The notes under the pieces: generated by a model
What the model saw: the letters and a program-made list of their open reading frames with translations, nothing else
Databases searched by the model: none
Told to the model about the DNA's origin: nothing
Source of the DNA: Paenibacillus pabuli NBRC 13638
GTDB taxonomy: Bacteria; Bacillota; Bacilli; Paenibacillales; Paenibacillaceae
Length of the DNA: 64,000 nucleotides
Assembly: GCF_001514495.1 (NCBI RefSeq)
Contig: NZ_BCNM01000012.1
Span: forward strand, 62,001 to 126,000
Direction: 5' to 3'
Program-made: the position numbers and the translations under genes
Shown: positions 32,302 to 42,036 of the stretch, one piece after another
Layout of the letters: every line of letters begins with the position of its first letter
Numbering within the stretch: the stretch's first letter is position 1

Positions 32302-33795
32302 GTGAGTGTGCTGGCGTATGATCTGGGGGCTGGCAGCGGGAGAGCGCTGCTGGGGCATCTGAACGATCGGGGAATAGAAGCGATGGAGATTCATCGGTTC
32401 AAGAATGAACCGGTGAAAGTCGGAGATCGAATGCATTGGGATATTTTGCGGCTGCATCATGAATTGCTGGAAGGGCTGAACCTGGTTAAACAAAAGGGGG
32501 AACAACCTGAAAGTCTGGGGATTGATTCCTGGGGGGTCGATTTTGGACTACTGGGGAGGAATGGCGAATTGCTGGGCAATCCGTACCATTACCGTGATGT
32601 GCAGTTTAACGGCATGATGGATCAGGTGCGCAAGGAATTAACTTCGCAGCGGATTTTCGAACGCACGGGTATTCAATTTCTTGGCTTTAACACCTTGTAC
32701 CAGTTGGCAACGCTTAAGCGAAGCGCTTCCCCATTGCTTAACGAAGCGGAGCGTTTTCTTATGATTCCGGATCTGCTTCGTTACTTTCTGACCGGTGAAG
32801 CGGTGAATGAGTTTACCAATGCGACTACAACGCAGCTGTATAATCCTTCAACAGGTCATTGGGACGGTGAACTGCTCGCACATATCGGCATTTCGGAGAC
32901 CCTGTTTGGCGAAGCGGTTATGCCAGGTACACGTGTGGGGCAGCTACGGAGCAGCATTGGCAGTGATGTCGGTCTGTCTGCCATCCCGGTTATTGCGGTT
33001 GCAGAGCATGACACAGGCTCAGCGGTCGTCGCTGTTCCGGCAACAGAGCGTTCATTCGCTTATCTGAGCTGTGGAACCTGGTCACTGATGGGCACGGAGC
33101 TTGATCATCCTGCCATCAGTTCCGAGAGTCTGGCACTGAACTTTACGAATGAGGGCGGGGCAGGCGGTACGTTCCGGCTGCTCAAGAACATCATGGGGCT
33201 GTGGATTTTGCAGGAAAGCATGCGTGAATGGGAACGGAAGGGACAGGGGATCAGCTACGCGGAATTATTGACCAAGGCTGAACTTGCCCCTGCGTTTGCA
33301 AGTTTGTTTGATCCTGATGATGATCTGTTTATGCCGGCAGGTGATATGACCTCCCGCATACGTCAGTATTGCCGTGATACCGGGCAGGCCGAGCCGCAGG
33401 ATCAGGGAGCCATTGCCCGATCCATTCTGGAAAGTCTTGCTCTGAAGTATCGAAGAGTACTGGAGTGGACGGAACAGCTGTCCAGACAGACCTTCAATGG
33501 ACTGCACATGGTCGGGGGAGGCATCCAAAATCGTTTGTTATGTCAGTGGACGGCCAACTCCATTGGCAAACCGGTTTGGGCGGGTCCGGCAGAAGGCAGT
33601 GCGATCGGGAACATGGCGGTACAGTGGATGGCAAGCGGAGTTTTTAAGGATATATGGGAAGCTCGCAAGGTCATCCGCGACTCATTCCCGGTTACCGATT
33701 ATGATCCAAAGGACAGACCCATCTGGGAAGAGGCCTACGGCAGATTCCTAAAGTTGACCGCTTCGTCAACATCACAAGCCGGGAGTGAGGTGTAA
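32302..33795 (+). CDS. rhaB: Rhamnulokinase
   Basis: A 497-aa FGGY-family sugar kinase: N-terminal LAYDLGAGSGRALLG phosphate loop (a rhamnulokinase trait is GAxSGR), SLGIDSWGVDFGLL, NPYHYRDVQ, AVAEHDTGSAVVAVP, LSCGTWSLMGTE and the C-terminal GGGIQNRLLCQWTANS ATP site. It phosphorylates L-rhamnulose for aldolase cleavage to DHAP and L-lactaldehyde. It starts at GTG 32302 with a weak purine-rich ribosome site. It is followed one base later by a DeoR regulator and then lutABC; rhaA and rhaD are not in the window. Confidence 0.92.
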   Translation: MSVLAYDLGAGSGRALLGHLNDRGIEAMEIHRFKNEPVKVGDRMHWDILRLHHELLEGLNLVKQKGEQPESLGIDSWGVDFGLLGRNGELLGNPYHYRDVQFNGMMDQVRKELTSQRIFERTGIQFLGFNTLYQLATLKRSASPLLNEAERFLMIPDLLRYFLTGEAVNEFTNATTTQLYNPSTGHWDGELLAHIGISETLFGEAVMPGTRVGQLRSSIGSDVGLSAIPVIAVAEHDTGSAVVAVPATERSFAYLSCGTWSLMGTELDHPAISSESLALNFTNEGGAGGTFRLLKNIMGLWILQESMREWERKGQGISYAELLTKAELAPAFASLFDPDDDLFMPAGDMTSRIRQYCRDTGQAEPQDQGAIARSILESLALKYRRVLEWTEQLSRQTFNGLHMVGGGIQNRLLCQWTANSIGKPVWAGPAEGSAIGNMAVQWMASGVFKDIWEARKVIRDSFPVTDYDPKDRPIWEEAYGRFLKLTASSTSQAGSEV

Positions 33796-33796
33796 C

Positions 33797-34558
33797 ATGC
33801 TGGCAGCAGAACGTTATGACCGGATTGTGGAGTTGGTTAATATGAAGGGCAGTATGCGCGTATCCGAACTTAGTGAGCGCTGCCGAGTAACAGAAGAGAC
33901 GATTCGGCGTGATTTGGATCGACTGGAGCAAGCAGGACGGCTTCGTCGTTCCCATGGTGGAGCAGTCAGCGTGAAGGAAGAGCAGCCAGAGATCCCATAT
34001 CGTGTGAGGGAGACAACCCATGCGGAGGAGAAGAAAAGGATCGCTCAATCAGCCCTTTTGATGATCTGCCCGGGGGACCGAATTTTGCTGGATGCCAGTA
34101 CGACAGCAGGTTATATGGCAGCCAATATGCCGGATATGCCTTTGACGGTATTGACCAATTCCATACAGGTAGCTACCGAACTAAGCAGCAGGGACAAAAT
34201 CGAAGTCATCTCGACCGGGGGCCAGCTGGCCCCGCGCTCGTTATCTTTTGTCGGACCGCTCGCCGAACGTTCGCTGGAAACGTATCATGTTGATAAATTG
34301 TTTCTCTCTTGTAAAGGTGTGCATCTGGAGGGCGGCGGAATCAGTGAATCCAATGAACTTCAGGCTAGATTGAAGCAGAAAATGGTCGGTATTGCCGACC
34401 AGGTCATTTTGCTTGCAGACGCCAGCAAATTCGGTGTTCGTGCATTTGCCCGCGTAACGGGGTTGAATGCGGTGCATGCGGTGATCACGGATCAGTCGAT
34501 GGAAGGCGATGTAATAGACCGGTTGAATGGCTATGATATCGAGATCAAGACCGTTTAA
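33797..34558 (+). CDS. DeoR-family regulator of the rhamnose/lactate cluster
   Basis: A 253-aa DeoR protein: winged HTH (VSELSERCRVTEETIRRDLDRL) and sugar-phosphate sensor (DASTTAGYMA, TNSIQVATELS, SFVGPLAE, LADASKFG). Very similar to the protein at 22920, so a paralogue; the main difference is one inserted segment EGGG in CKGVHLEGGGISESNE. ATG 33797 follows the rhaB stop by one base and uses GTGAGG inside the end of rhaB, so translation is coupled. It probably senses a rhamnose-pathway phosphate and controls rhaB and lutABC (inference). Confidence 0.88.
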   Translation: MLAAERYDRIVELVNMKGSMRVSELSERCRVTEETIRRDLDRLEQAGRLRRSHGGAVSVKEEQPEIPYRVRETTHAEEKKRIAQSALLMICPGDRILLDASTTAGYMAANMPDMPLTVLTNSIQVATELSSRDKIEVISTGGQLAPRSLSFVGPLAERSLETYHVDKLFLSCKGVHLEGGGISESNELQARLKQKMVGIADQVILLADASKFGVRAFARVTGLNAVHAVITDQSMEGDVIDRLNGYDIEIKTV

Positions 34559-34626
34559 GGCCAATACCCTATCCGATACTTATATGTGTTATAACAACAA
34601 TTCATCAGTTATGGGAGCGTGTAATC

Positions 34627-35355
34627 ATGAAAGTCTCCTTGTTCATTACCTGCCTCAGTGATGCCATATATCCCCGTGTAGGGGAGGCAATGGTCAGATT
34701 GCTTGCCGCTCATGGTGTCCGGCTGGATTTCCCGCCCGTGCAGACCTGCTGCGGACAGCCTTCCTACAATAGCGGGTATTGGGATGAGACACGAGTAGCC
34801 GCCAAAACGATTCTGGAGGCTTTTGATGACAGTGATTTTGTCGTTTGTCCTTCAGGCTCCTGTACGTATATGATTCATCATTACCCCGAGCTGTTTGCCG
34901 ATGAACCCATATGGCTGGAGAAGGCCAAACGCTTGGAGGCAAAAGCCTATGAATTCACCCAGTTTCTCGTTCAGGTGCTTGGAATCACGGATTTGGGTGC
35001 GCATTTTCCATATAAGGTTACCTATCATCCATCCTGTCACGGAAGCCGTTTGTTAGGTGTGAAGGATGAGCCTATGGCATTGCTGTCCGCTGTGAAGGGC
35101 CTGGAATTGGTCCCACTTCCATTCGGAGAGGATTGCTGCGGGTTCGGGGGCACATTTGCCATTAAAATGCCGGATATATCCGGTGCCATGGTCACAGAAA
35201 AGGTAGATCATATCAAAGAGACGGAAGCTGAGGTCTTAGTAGGACTGGATATGGCCTGTCTAATGAATATTGCGGGCAATCTGCGTTATCGGAATGAACC
35301 GGTGCGTGTGATGCATTTGGCGGAACTGCTGTATGAGGGGGTGCAAACCGGATGA
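34627..35355 (+). CDS. lutA: L-lactate utilization Fe-S protein LutA
   Basis: A 242-aa protein with two cysteine-rich CCG domains: QTCCGQPSYNSG (residues about 40-51) and DCCGFGGTFAIK (about 173-184), plus CPSGSCTYM and YHPSCHGSR, the ligands of the heterodisulfide-reductase-like cluster. It is one subunit of the LutABC complex that oxidises L-lactate to pyruvate in the cytoplasm. Its stop overlaps the lutB start by four bases (35352-35355). Confidence 0.93.
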   Translation: MKVSLFITCLSDAIYPRVGEAMVRLLAAHGVRLDFPPVQTCCGQPSYNSGYWDETRVAAKTILEAFDDSDFVVCPSGSCTYMIHHYPELFADEPIWLEKAKRLEAKAYEFTQFLVQVLGITDLGAHFPYKVTYHPSCHGSRLLGVKDEPMALLSAVKGLELVPLPFGEDCCGFGGTFAIKMPDISGAMVTEKVDHIKETEAEVLVGLDMACLMNIAGNLRYRNEPVRVMHLAELLYEGVQTG

Positions 35356-36866
35356 GTCAGCCGGGTGTAATGGATGTTACCGTGAAGAAACGTGCAGAAC
35401 TTGCGTTAAATGATGATTTTCTGCGCAAAGCGGTCAAGTTTACAACGGAACGACTGCGTAATGGCAAGAAAGCTGCATCAGAGGAACATGGCAACTGGGA
35501 AGAATGGCGTGAACGTGGACGTCAGATTCGTCTGCATACGATCGCACATCTGGATTATTATCTGAATGAATTCGTCAATAATGCACGTGCCAATGGGGTT
35601 CATATTCATTTTGCGGATACTTCGGTAGAGGCAGCAGCGATTGCACTGGATATTGCGACTCACAAGCATGCTTCAACCGTGGTGAAATCCAAGTCCATGG
35701 TGTCCGAGGAAGTACATCTCAACCATGTATTGGAATCTGCAGGCATTGAAGCGATCGAGACTGATCTGGGTGAATACATCATTCAATTGGCGGGTGAAGC
35801 CCCATCTCATATCGTCATTCCGGCCATTCATAAGAACCGTTATCAAATCGCAGAGCTGTTATCGAAGGAAGCGGGCGAAATGCTGGAACCGGACACCACT
35901 GTTCTTGCCGGATTTGTACGCAAAAAGTTGCGCGAGAAGTTTCTTGAAGCAGATATCGGCATGACTGGCTGCAATTTTGCGATTGCGGAGACGGGATCCA
36001 TGGTCCTATTTGAAAATGAAGGCAATGCCCGCATGGTATCCACCGTGCCAAAGACACAGATTACCTTAATGGGCATGGAGCGTATCATTCCGTCATGGAC
36101 GGATCTGGAAGTAATGGCAACCCTGCTGCCACGATCTGCGACAGGTCAGAAATTGACGATGTATATGTCAGGCATAACCGGTCCTCGTCGATCAGAGGAC
36201 GGGGACGGACCGGAAGAAATGCACATTATTATCGTGGATAATGGCCGTTCACTCCAGTTGGGTGATCCCGAATTTCAGGAGCTGCTGAACTGTATTCGCT
36301 GCGGTGCCTGTTTGAATGCTTGTCCGGTGTATCGCCATATTGGCGGGCATGCTTACGGTGGAACGTACAGCGGACCTATAGGAGCAGTGCTTACGCCTGC
36401 ATTAAATGGCAACATCGATGAATGGAACGACATCGCGGGTGCTTCCAGTCTGTGCGGAGCCTGTTATGAAGCCTGTCCGGTCAAAATTCCGCTGCACGAT
36501 ATGCTCGTATATTTGCGTAGACGCAAGGTGGAAAAGGGTCATGGCAATAAGCTTGAGAGCGCGGGCATGAAAGGTTTTGCGGCGGTTGTATCCAATTCTA
36601 AACGATTCAGTACAGCTATTCGTCTTGGGCAGATTGGTCAGAAAGTGGTTGTGAAAAATAACGGAATCTCAATGAAACTTGGGCCTCTCAAGGGCTGGAA
36701 CAGCTATCGGGTTGCGCCAAGCCTCGCGAAGCGTTCCTTCCGGCAGCAATGGAACAAGCTGGATGAGGAACTGAATCAAGGTAAGAAAGAGATGGATTCT
36801 TCCGTTCGAAACCGGATGGAACAGATCCTTCGTGAACGCGAGGGGGGCGGCCAACATGAACACTGA
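35352..36866 (+). CDS. lutB: L-lactate utilization Fe-S protein LutB
   Basis: A 504-aa protein. The N-terminal two thirds are the LUD domain (GMTGCNFAIAETGSMVLFENEG, about residues 203-224). Two [4Fe-4S] motifs follow: CIRCGACLNACPVY (about 315-328) and SLCGACYEACPVKIP (about 366-380), each in CxxCxxCxxxCP form. It transfers electrons within LutABC. Length is slightly above the Bacillus protein (about 476), owing to a longer C-terminus. Start codon overlaps lutA, end overlaps lutC. Confidence 0.94.
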   Translation: MSQPGVMDVTVKKRAELALNDDFLRKAVKFTTERLRNGKKAASEEHGNWEEWRERGRQIRLHTIAHLDYYLNEFVNNARANGVHIHFADTSVEAAAIALDIATHKHASTVVKSKSMVSEEVHLNHVLESAGIEAIETDLGEYIIQLAGEAPSHIVIPAIHKNRYQIAELLSKEAGEMLEPDTTVLAGFVRKKLREKFLEADIGMTGCNFAIAETGSMVLFENEGNARMVSTVPKTQITLMGMERIIPSWTDLEVMATLLPRSATGQKLTMYMSGITGPRRSEDGDGPEEMHIIIVDNGRSLQLGDPEFQELLNCIRCGACLNACPVYRHIGGHAYGGTYSGPIGAVLTPALNGNIDEWNDIAGASSLCGACYEACPVKIPLHDMLVYLRRRKVEKGHGNKLESAGMKGFAAVVSNSKRFSTAIRLGQIGQKVVVKNNGISMKLGPLKGWNSYRVAPSLAKRSFRQQWNKLDEELNQGKKEMDSSVRNRMEQILREREGGGQHEH

Positions 36867-37581
36867 ACATCAGGAATGGCTGGAGCAACTGGAGAAGAAA
36901 TCTCGTGCGAAACAGGAACACTTTATGAATGACATTGCATCCAAGTTGAGAAGACCACGTCAGCGTCATGCGCCGACCCAACCGTTTCGCGGAGCACCCG
37001 CTTTTTGGAATGATCTGGAGTGGGACATGGATAAACGCATTCAGGCATTCACCGACAATTTTGTGAGTGTAGGTGCTCACATTGCCCGGGTGCGTGATAT
37101 TAACGAAGCCTCCGACTTTATTGCTAACAAATCTCACGAATTAAGCGCGAAATACATCATACGCCAGAATGAACAGGCACTGACGGATCTGGGATTGGAA
37201 GAACAACTTCCTGATGTTCATATTTCAGTGTGGAATAGCCAAGCGGAAGAGAACTGGAAGGCGCGGGCAGCTGAGGCCGATATCGGTGTGGTCATGGCGG
37301 ATTATGCTACAGCATATACGGGCTCCGTAACAGTGCTTTCATCACCGGAAAAGGGGCGCTCAGTCAGTCTATTGCCCACCGTACTGATGATTATTATTCC
37401 GATTGAAAGGCTCTACACCAGACTTGGTGAGACGCTGAAGCGTTTCGACGAAGCGGGAAGAACGAATCTCCCGGCAGGCATTCATTTTATTTCTGGACCC
37501 AGTCGTTCTTCTGATATTGAAAATGATTTGACCATTGGGGTTCATGGGCCTGGCATTGTATATGGCCTTATTATGGGGTAA
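36856..37581 (+). CDS. lutC: L-lactate utilization protein LutC
   Basis: A 241-aa LUD-domain protein: VGAHIARVRDINEA, VMADYATAYTGSVTVLSSPEKGR and the C-terminal FISGPSRSSDIENDLTIGVHGPG, the LutC/YkgG signature. It completes the LutABC lactate oxidase. ATG 36856 is preceded by GAGGGGGGC and lies inside the end of lutB (11-base overlap); the upstream in-frame ATG 36832 is less well placed. In this cluster it probably handles L-lactate made from rhamnose-derived lactaldehyde. Confidence 0.93.
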   Translation: MNTEHQEWLEQLEKKSRAKQEHFMNDIASKLRRPRQRHAPTQPFRGAPAFWNDLEWDMDKRIQAFTDNFVSVGAHIARVRDINEASDFIANKSHELSAKYIIRQNEQALTDLGLEEQLPDVHISVWNSQAEENWKARAAEADIGVVMADYATAYTGSVTVLSSPEKGRSVSLLPTVLMIIIPIERLYTRLGETLKRFDEAGRTNLPAGIHFISGPSRSSDIENDLTIGVHGPGIVYGLIMG

Positions 37582-37620
37582 CTGCTTTTTCAAAATGAAC
37601 ACTCTAATGTCACTTTTAAG

Positions 37621-37665
37621 AACTGTCCAGAAAGCAGCTTCTGTCTGCGGAGGGCAGTTTTTTTA
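37621..37665 (+). terminator. Terminator after lutC
   Basis: AACTGTCC pairs with GGGCAGTT (one G-T), with an inner hairpin and a run of seven T. Confidence 0.75.
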
Positions 37666-37819
37666 TGTACGTTTCAGTCGTATAAAAGGTGAGATATGTA
37701 CGATATATAGTCATAGCCTATAATATCTATTTTTATTATATATTTAACCTATCAGGGGAATGGGTGTATAATCCATTCAGCAGGATTTTATATGAAGATG
37801 AACAGAGGAGGCGGTATGA

Positions 37820-38374
37820 ATGAGTGTATTTTCTTTTCAGGTTCCATTTATGGATGGACATGTGAGCGATTTATCTGTTTTTAAGGGGAAAGTACTGCTT
37901 ATTGTGAATACAGCGAGCAAGTGCAGTTACGCTCGACAATTCACCGAACTACAGCAGCTGTATGAGCAGTACCGTAGTCAGGGGCTGGAGATATTGGCGT
38001 TTCCCTGTGATCAGTTTAACCACAAGGAACCGGGCAGTAATGATGAAATAGCTTATTATTGCAGGAATCAATTTCATATCTCCTTCCCGATTTTTGAAAA
38101 GCTTGAGGTCACCGGACAATCCAAACATCCCTTGTTTCGGTATCTGGTCGAAGCTTCCCCATTTCAGGGCTATGATATGGAGACGGAAGAAGGCAGATGG
38201 ATGGACCAGTTTGTCAAAGAGAAACATCCCGAATTATACCGGGGAGACGGGATCAAATGGAATTTCACCAAATTCCTGATTGATCGAACCGGGGAAGTGC
38301 GTGGCCGCTATGAGACCCCGATTACCCCGTTCGAGATGCAGAATGCGATACAAGGCCTGCTGAGGCAATCCTAG
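37820..38374 (+). CDS. Glutathione peroxidase-family thiol peroxidase
   Basis: A 184-aa thioredoxin-fold peroxidase: NTASKCSYARQFTELQQLY with the peroxidatic Cys35, FPCDQFNHKEPGS with the second Cys and catalytic Gln region, and KWNFTKFLIDRTGEV with the catalytic Trp/Asn. Cys replaces selenocysteine, as in bacterial thioredoxin-dependent enzymes. It is about 25 residues longer than usual; the extra segment (YDMETEEGRWMDQFVKEKHP) lies before the WNFTKF motif. AGGAGG is eight bases before ATG 37820. Protects against organic peroxides. Confidence 0.9.
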   Translation: MSVFSFQVPFMDGHVSDLSVFKGKVLLIVNTASKCSYARQFTELQQLYEQYRSQGLEILAFPCDQFNHKEPGSNDEIAYYCRNQFHISFPIFEKLEVTGQSKHPLFRYLVEASPFQGYDMETEEGRWMDQFVKEKHPELYRGDGIKWNFTKFLIDRTGEVRGRYETPITPFEMQNAIQGLLRQS

Positions 38375-38433
38375 ACTTAACCTTTTATTTGAAAAAGTAT
38401 GAGCTCGTCAAGTTTAGAAAAACCTCGATTTCG

Positions 38434-38491
38434 CTGGACCAAAAAGGGGGCTATTTTCCCGTTCGAGCCCAATGGCTACCCGTTGGTCCTA
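38434..38491. other. Candidate structured RNA/DNA element
   Basis: GGACCAA (38436-38442) pairs exactly with TTGGTCC (38483-38489); within, GGGGGCT (38446-38452) can pair with AGCCC (38466-38470). No T run follows on either strand, so it is not a standard terminator. It lies in 306 gene-free bases between the peroxidase and P450 genes. Confidence 0.35.
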
Positions 38492-38576
38492 CGACTTTGA
38501 GACTGTTGAAGATTAGGACTGGAAATGTTAGGGTAAAAGTGAGGTAACAAAGAAACCCATTTTTTTTATTTAAAAT

Positions 38577-38599
38577 TGACCGATATACCATTTTGGTCA
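38577..38599. promoter_or_regulatory. Palindromic operator upstream of the P450 gene
   Basis: TGACCGATATACCATTTTGGTCA (odd-centred; arms TGACCNANAT / ATNTNGGTCA) lies 82 bases before the start codon. TetR-type repressors (Bm3R1, FatR/BscR) control homologous P450 genes; this sequence differs from the Bm3R1 operator but has TetR-site form. Confidence 0.55.
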
Positions 38600-38680
38600 G
38601 TTGGTTCTGATTTATTATTTTTAGATTATCTGGATTAAATATGAAAATGTGCAGAAAATGAAGGTAGAGGAGTGAGTAGC

Positions 38681-41600
38681 ATGGCGCAAATTTCAGTTCC
38701 CCAACCCAAAACGTTTGGCCCTCTGGGCAATTTGCCACAGTTGAATTTTGACGAGCCCGTACAATCTCTGGTGAAACTGGCTGATGAATACGGACCGATT
38801 TTTCGAATGGAGCTTCCGGGTCGAAATGAGCTCTATATCTCAGGTCACAAATTGGTGGCAGAAGTATCTGATGAATCCCGATTTGACAAGCGTGTCTGGG
38901 CACCGCTGGAGAAGGTTCGTGCTTTCGCCGGAGATGGCCTGTTTACGAGCTGGACACAAGAACCCAATTGGAAAAAAGCCCATAATGTATTGCTTCCCAG
39001 CTTCAGCCAACGTGCAATGCAGGGGTACCACAACAAAATGATTGATCTGGCTGTACAGCTCGTACAGAAATGGTCACGATTGAACCCCGATGAGACGGTG
39101 AATGTACCTGATGATATGACTCGACTGACATTGGATACAATTGGATTATGTGGATTCAACTATCGGTTTAACAGCTTTTACCGGGAAGAACCGCATCCAT
39201 TCATTACAAGCATGGTACGTGCATTGGACGAATCAATGAGTTCGCTGCAGCGTTTGCGTCTGCAAGACAAGCTGATGATCACCAAAAAGAAACAGTTTGA
39301 GCAAGATATCCGCTCGATGTTTTCCCTGGTGGATCATATTATTGCGGAGCGTAAAGAACAGCCTCAGGAAGGGGCAGATGATCTGTTGTCTCATATGCTC
39401 AGCGGTAAGGACCCGGAGACCGGGGAAACACTGGACGATGAGAATATCCGGTATCAGATCATTACCTTCCTGATTGCAGGACACGAGACGACGAGTGGTT
39501 TGTTGTCCTTTGCGATCTATTATCTGATGAAAAATCCGGACAAGCTCGCCAAGGCCCAAGCCGAAGCGGATCAGATTCTGAAAGATCCGGTTCCGACCTA
39601 CAATCAGGTTCGTAATCTGAAATATGTACGGATGGTGCTGAACGAAGCGTTGCGATTGTGGCCTACGGCTCCCGCATTTTCCTTATATGCCAAGAAGGAC
39701 ACGGTTCTGGACGGGAAATATCCTTTGCAAAAAGGCGATAGTGTCAGTGTGCTCATTCCCAAGCTGCACCGGGACCGCGACGCGTGGGGCGAAGATGTGG
39801 AGGCATTCCGTCCGGAACGGTTCGAAGATCCGAGCAAGGTGCCGCATGATGCCTATAAACCTTTTGGTAATGGTCAGCGGGCCTGCATTGGTCAGCAGTT
39901 CGCACTCCAGGAAGCCACACTTGTGCTGGGCATGGTCCTGAAGCATTTTGAATTCATTGATCATGCGGACTATCAGTTGAAAGTGAAAGAAACATTGACG
40001 CTCAAACCTGATAACTTCACGATCCGTGTTCGTGCACGCGGAGGTCAGCCGGTCATGGCTGTTCCGGGTGTTGCTGTAGATGAGCCAACGCAAGTGACCA
40101 AAAGACAGGAACCGGATACAGCAAATGCGCATCATACCCCGATGCTGGTCCTGTATGGCTCCAATCTCGGAACGGCTGAAGGTATTGCACGTGAAATTGC
40201 AGATACCGCCAGATATCAAGGGTTCCGCAGCGAGGTAGCTGCCCTGGATGATCGTGTAGGCAAACTGCCGAAGGAGGGGGCCGTCATCATTGTCAGTGCA
40301 TCCTACAACGGCCAGCCGCCTAGTAATGCTAAGGATTTTGTGGAATGGATTGAACATGCGGATGCAGGCGAATTCGAAGGCGTGCGCTTCTCCGTACTGG
40401 GATGTGGGGATCACAACTGGGCTAGCACGTATCAGCGCATTCCGCGTTTGATTGATGAACAGCTGTCTGCCAAAGGAGCAGAGCGGTTATCGCCCATCGG
40501 AGAAAGTGATGCCAGCGGAGACTTTGAGAAACAGGTCAGCGACTGGACCGAGCAACTATGGCCGGATCTGGCACGAACCATGGGAATTAAGTTGAATGAA
40601 AGTTCAGGTAGTGAACGCAGTTCCTTGTCTGTACAGTTTGTCAGCGGACTTGCGGTAACACCGCTCGCGGATACGTATGATGCACATGTTGCTGGAGTGA
40701 TTGAGAATCGGGAACTTCATGATGCGGGCAGCGAACGCAGCACACGCCATCTGGAGATCAAACTGCCTGAAGGCATGACATATAAGGAAGGCGATCATTT
40801 AGGCATTTTACCGCAAAATCCGCCTCAGCTCGTGGAACGGGTTTTGAAACGCTACGGGTTCACGGGTACAGAGCACCTGGTACTGGATGCCTCTGGTCGC
40901 AGCGCAGCTCATCTGCCACTGCATCAACCGGTGAATCTGGTTGATCTGCTCAGTCACAGTGTGGAGCTCCAGGAAGCAGCAACTCGCGCCCAACTGAGGG
41001 AACTGGCGGCGTACACGGTATGCCCGCCACATAAGAAGGAGCTTGAAGCACTTCTTGATGAATCGGTATACATGGAAGAAGTCCGTAACAAGCGCATATC
41101 GATGCTGGATTACCTGGTGAAATACGAGGCATGTGAACTGCCTTTCGAACGGTTTTTGGAGCTGCTGCCTTCTTTGAAAGCCCGTTATTACTCGATTTCC
41201 AGTTCACCGCGAGTACAGCCTGAGCAGGCCAGTATAACCGTTAGCGTAGTCCGGGCTCCAGCCTGGAGCGGCCAGGGAGAATATAAAGGCATAGCGTCGA
41301 ACTATTTGGCAAACCTGAAGCCGGGTGAAGAGGTAGTCATGTTCATACGGACACCTGAGTCCGGGTTCGAACTGCCAGAGAAAGCAGAGGTTCCGATCAT
41401 CATGGTTGGTCCAGGTACAGGCGTGGCTCCATTCCGTGGTTTCTTGCAGGCAAGACGTGTACTGAAGGAACAAGGTCAGCATGTTGGCGAAGCTCATCTG
41501 TATTTTGGATGCCGCAACCCGCAACATGATTATTTGTATAAAAATGAATTCGAAACCGCTCAGCATGAGGGTCTTGTTCAGCTTCATACTGCTTTCTCCC

Positions 41601-41854
41601 GTGTGGATGGGGAAGAGAAATGTTATGTACAGCATCTGATGAGAGATGATGCACGTCAATTGATTCCTTTGCTAGAGCAGGGCGGATATCTGTATATCTG
41701 CGGGGATGGCAGCAGAATGGCCCCTGATGTTGAAGCGACACTCAAGAAGGCTTATGCTGACATCAGCGGCAGCTCGCTGGATCAAGCCGAAGGGTGGCTT
41801 GAACGCTTGCAGCAGGAGGGTCGTTACGCCAAAGATGTATGGACGGGTATCTAA
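38681..41854 (+). CDS. Bifunctional P450 / NADPH-P450 reductase (CYP102, BM3-like)
   Basis: A 1057-aa self-sufficient monooxygenase. P450 domain: [10 protein letters not shown] near residue 87 (BM3 Phe87 region), I-helix AGHETTSG, ExxR in EALRLWP, heme loop [11 protein letters not shown] with Cys402 as ligand. A linker leads to a flavodoxin domain ([13 protein letters not shown], about 487), an FAD domain ([11 protein letters not shown], about 833) and the NADPH site ([12 protein letters not shown], about 910). It hydroxylates medium- to long-chain fatty acids near the omega end using NADPH. ATG 38681 follows AGAGGAG; GTG 38672 is less likely. A palindromic operator lies at 38577, but no TetR gene adjoins. 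Confidence 0.95.
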   Translation: MAQISVPQPKTFGPLGNLPQLNFDEPVQSLVKLADEYGPIFRMELPGRNELYISGHKLVAEVSDESRFDKRVWAPLEKVRAFAGDGLFTSWTQEPNWKKAHNVLLPSFSQRAMQGYHNKMIDLAVQLVQKWSRLNPDETVNVPDDMTRLTLDTIGLCGFNYRFNSFYREEPHPFITSMVRALDESMSSLQRLRLQDKLMITKKKQFEQDIRSMFSLVDHIIAERKEQPQEGADDLLSHMLSGKDPETGETLDDENIRYQIITFLIAGHETTSGLLSFAIYYLMKNPDKLAKAQAEADQILKDPVPTYNQVRNLKYVRMVLNEALRLWPTAPAFSLYAKKDTVLDGKYPLQKGDSVSVLIPKLHRDRDAWGEDVEAFRPERFEDPSKVPHDAYKPFGNGQRACIGQQFALQEATLVLGMVLKHFEFIDHADYQLKVKETLTLKPDNFTIRVRARGGQPVMAVPGVAVDEPTQVTKRQEPDTANAHHTPMLVLYGSNLGTAEGIAREIADTARYQGFRSEVAALDDRVGKLPKEGAVIIVSASYNGQPPSNAKDFVEWIEHADAGEFEGVRFSVLGCGDHNWASTYQRIPRLIDEQLSAKGAERLSPIGESDASGDFEKQVSDWTEQLWPDLARTMGIKLNESSGSERSSLSVQFVSGLAVTPLADTYDAHVAGVIENRELHDAGSERSTRHLEIKLPEGMTYKEGDHLGILPQNPPQLVERVLKRYGFTGTEHLVLDASGRSAAHLPLHQPVNLVDLLSHSVELQEAATRAQLRELAAYTVCPPHKKELEALLDESVYMEEVRNKRISMLDYLVKYEACELPFERFLELLPSLKARYYSISSSPRVQPEQASITVSVVRAPAWSGQGEYKGIASNYLANLKPGEEVVMFIRTPESGFELPEKAEVPIIMVGPGTGVAPFRGFLQARRVLKEQGQHVGEAHLYFGCRNPQHDYLYKNEFETAQHEGLVQLHTAFSRVDGEEKCYVQHLMRDDARQLIPLLEQGGYLYICGDGSRMAPDVEATLKKAYADISGSSLDQAEGWLERLQQEGRYAKDVWTGI

Positions 41855-41895
41855 TTAATGATGTAATGCTGATTTCATTAGCGAGTAAAGGCAAT

Positions 41896-41937
41896 GCGGT
41901 GAGACACAGAGAAGTTTCTGTATTCTCACCGCTTTTT
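41896..41937 (+). terminator. Terminator after the P450 gene
   Basis: GCGGTGAGA (41896-41904) and an inner ACAGA pair with TCTGT and TCTCACCGC (41924-41932), then five T. Confidence 0.92.
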
Positions 41938-42036
41938 GTCAAGACCACGATAGTTAAGCAGACCGGGGGACGTTTGGGGTATAATTCGGAAGAGAAGTGT
42001 TTATAAAGGTTTGGAAGGGACCGATGTCCATTCAAG

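Noticed and set aside
39683-40414. 243-codon minus-strand frame inside the P450 gene
   Set aside because: Antisense to the heme-binding and linker regions of a well-supported CYP102; no start signal and no recognisable domain.
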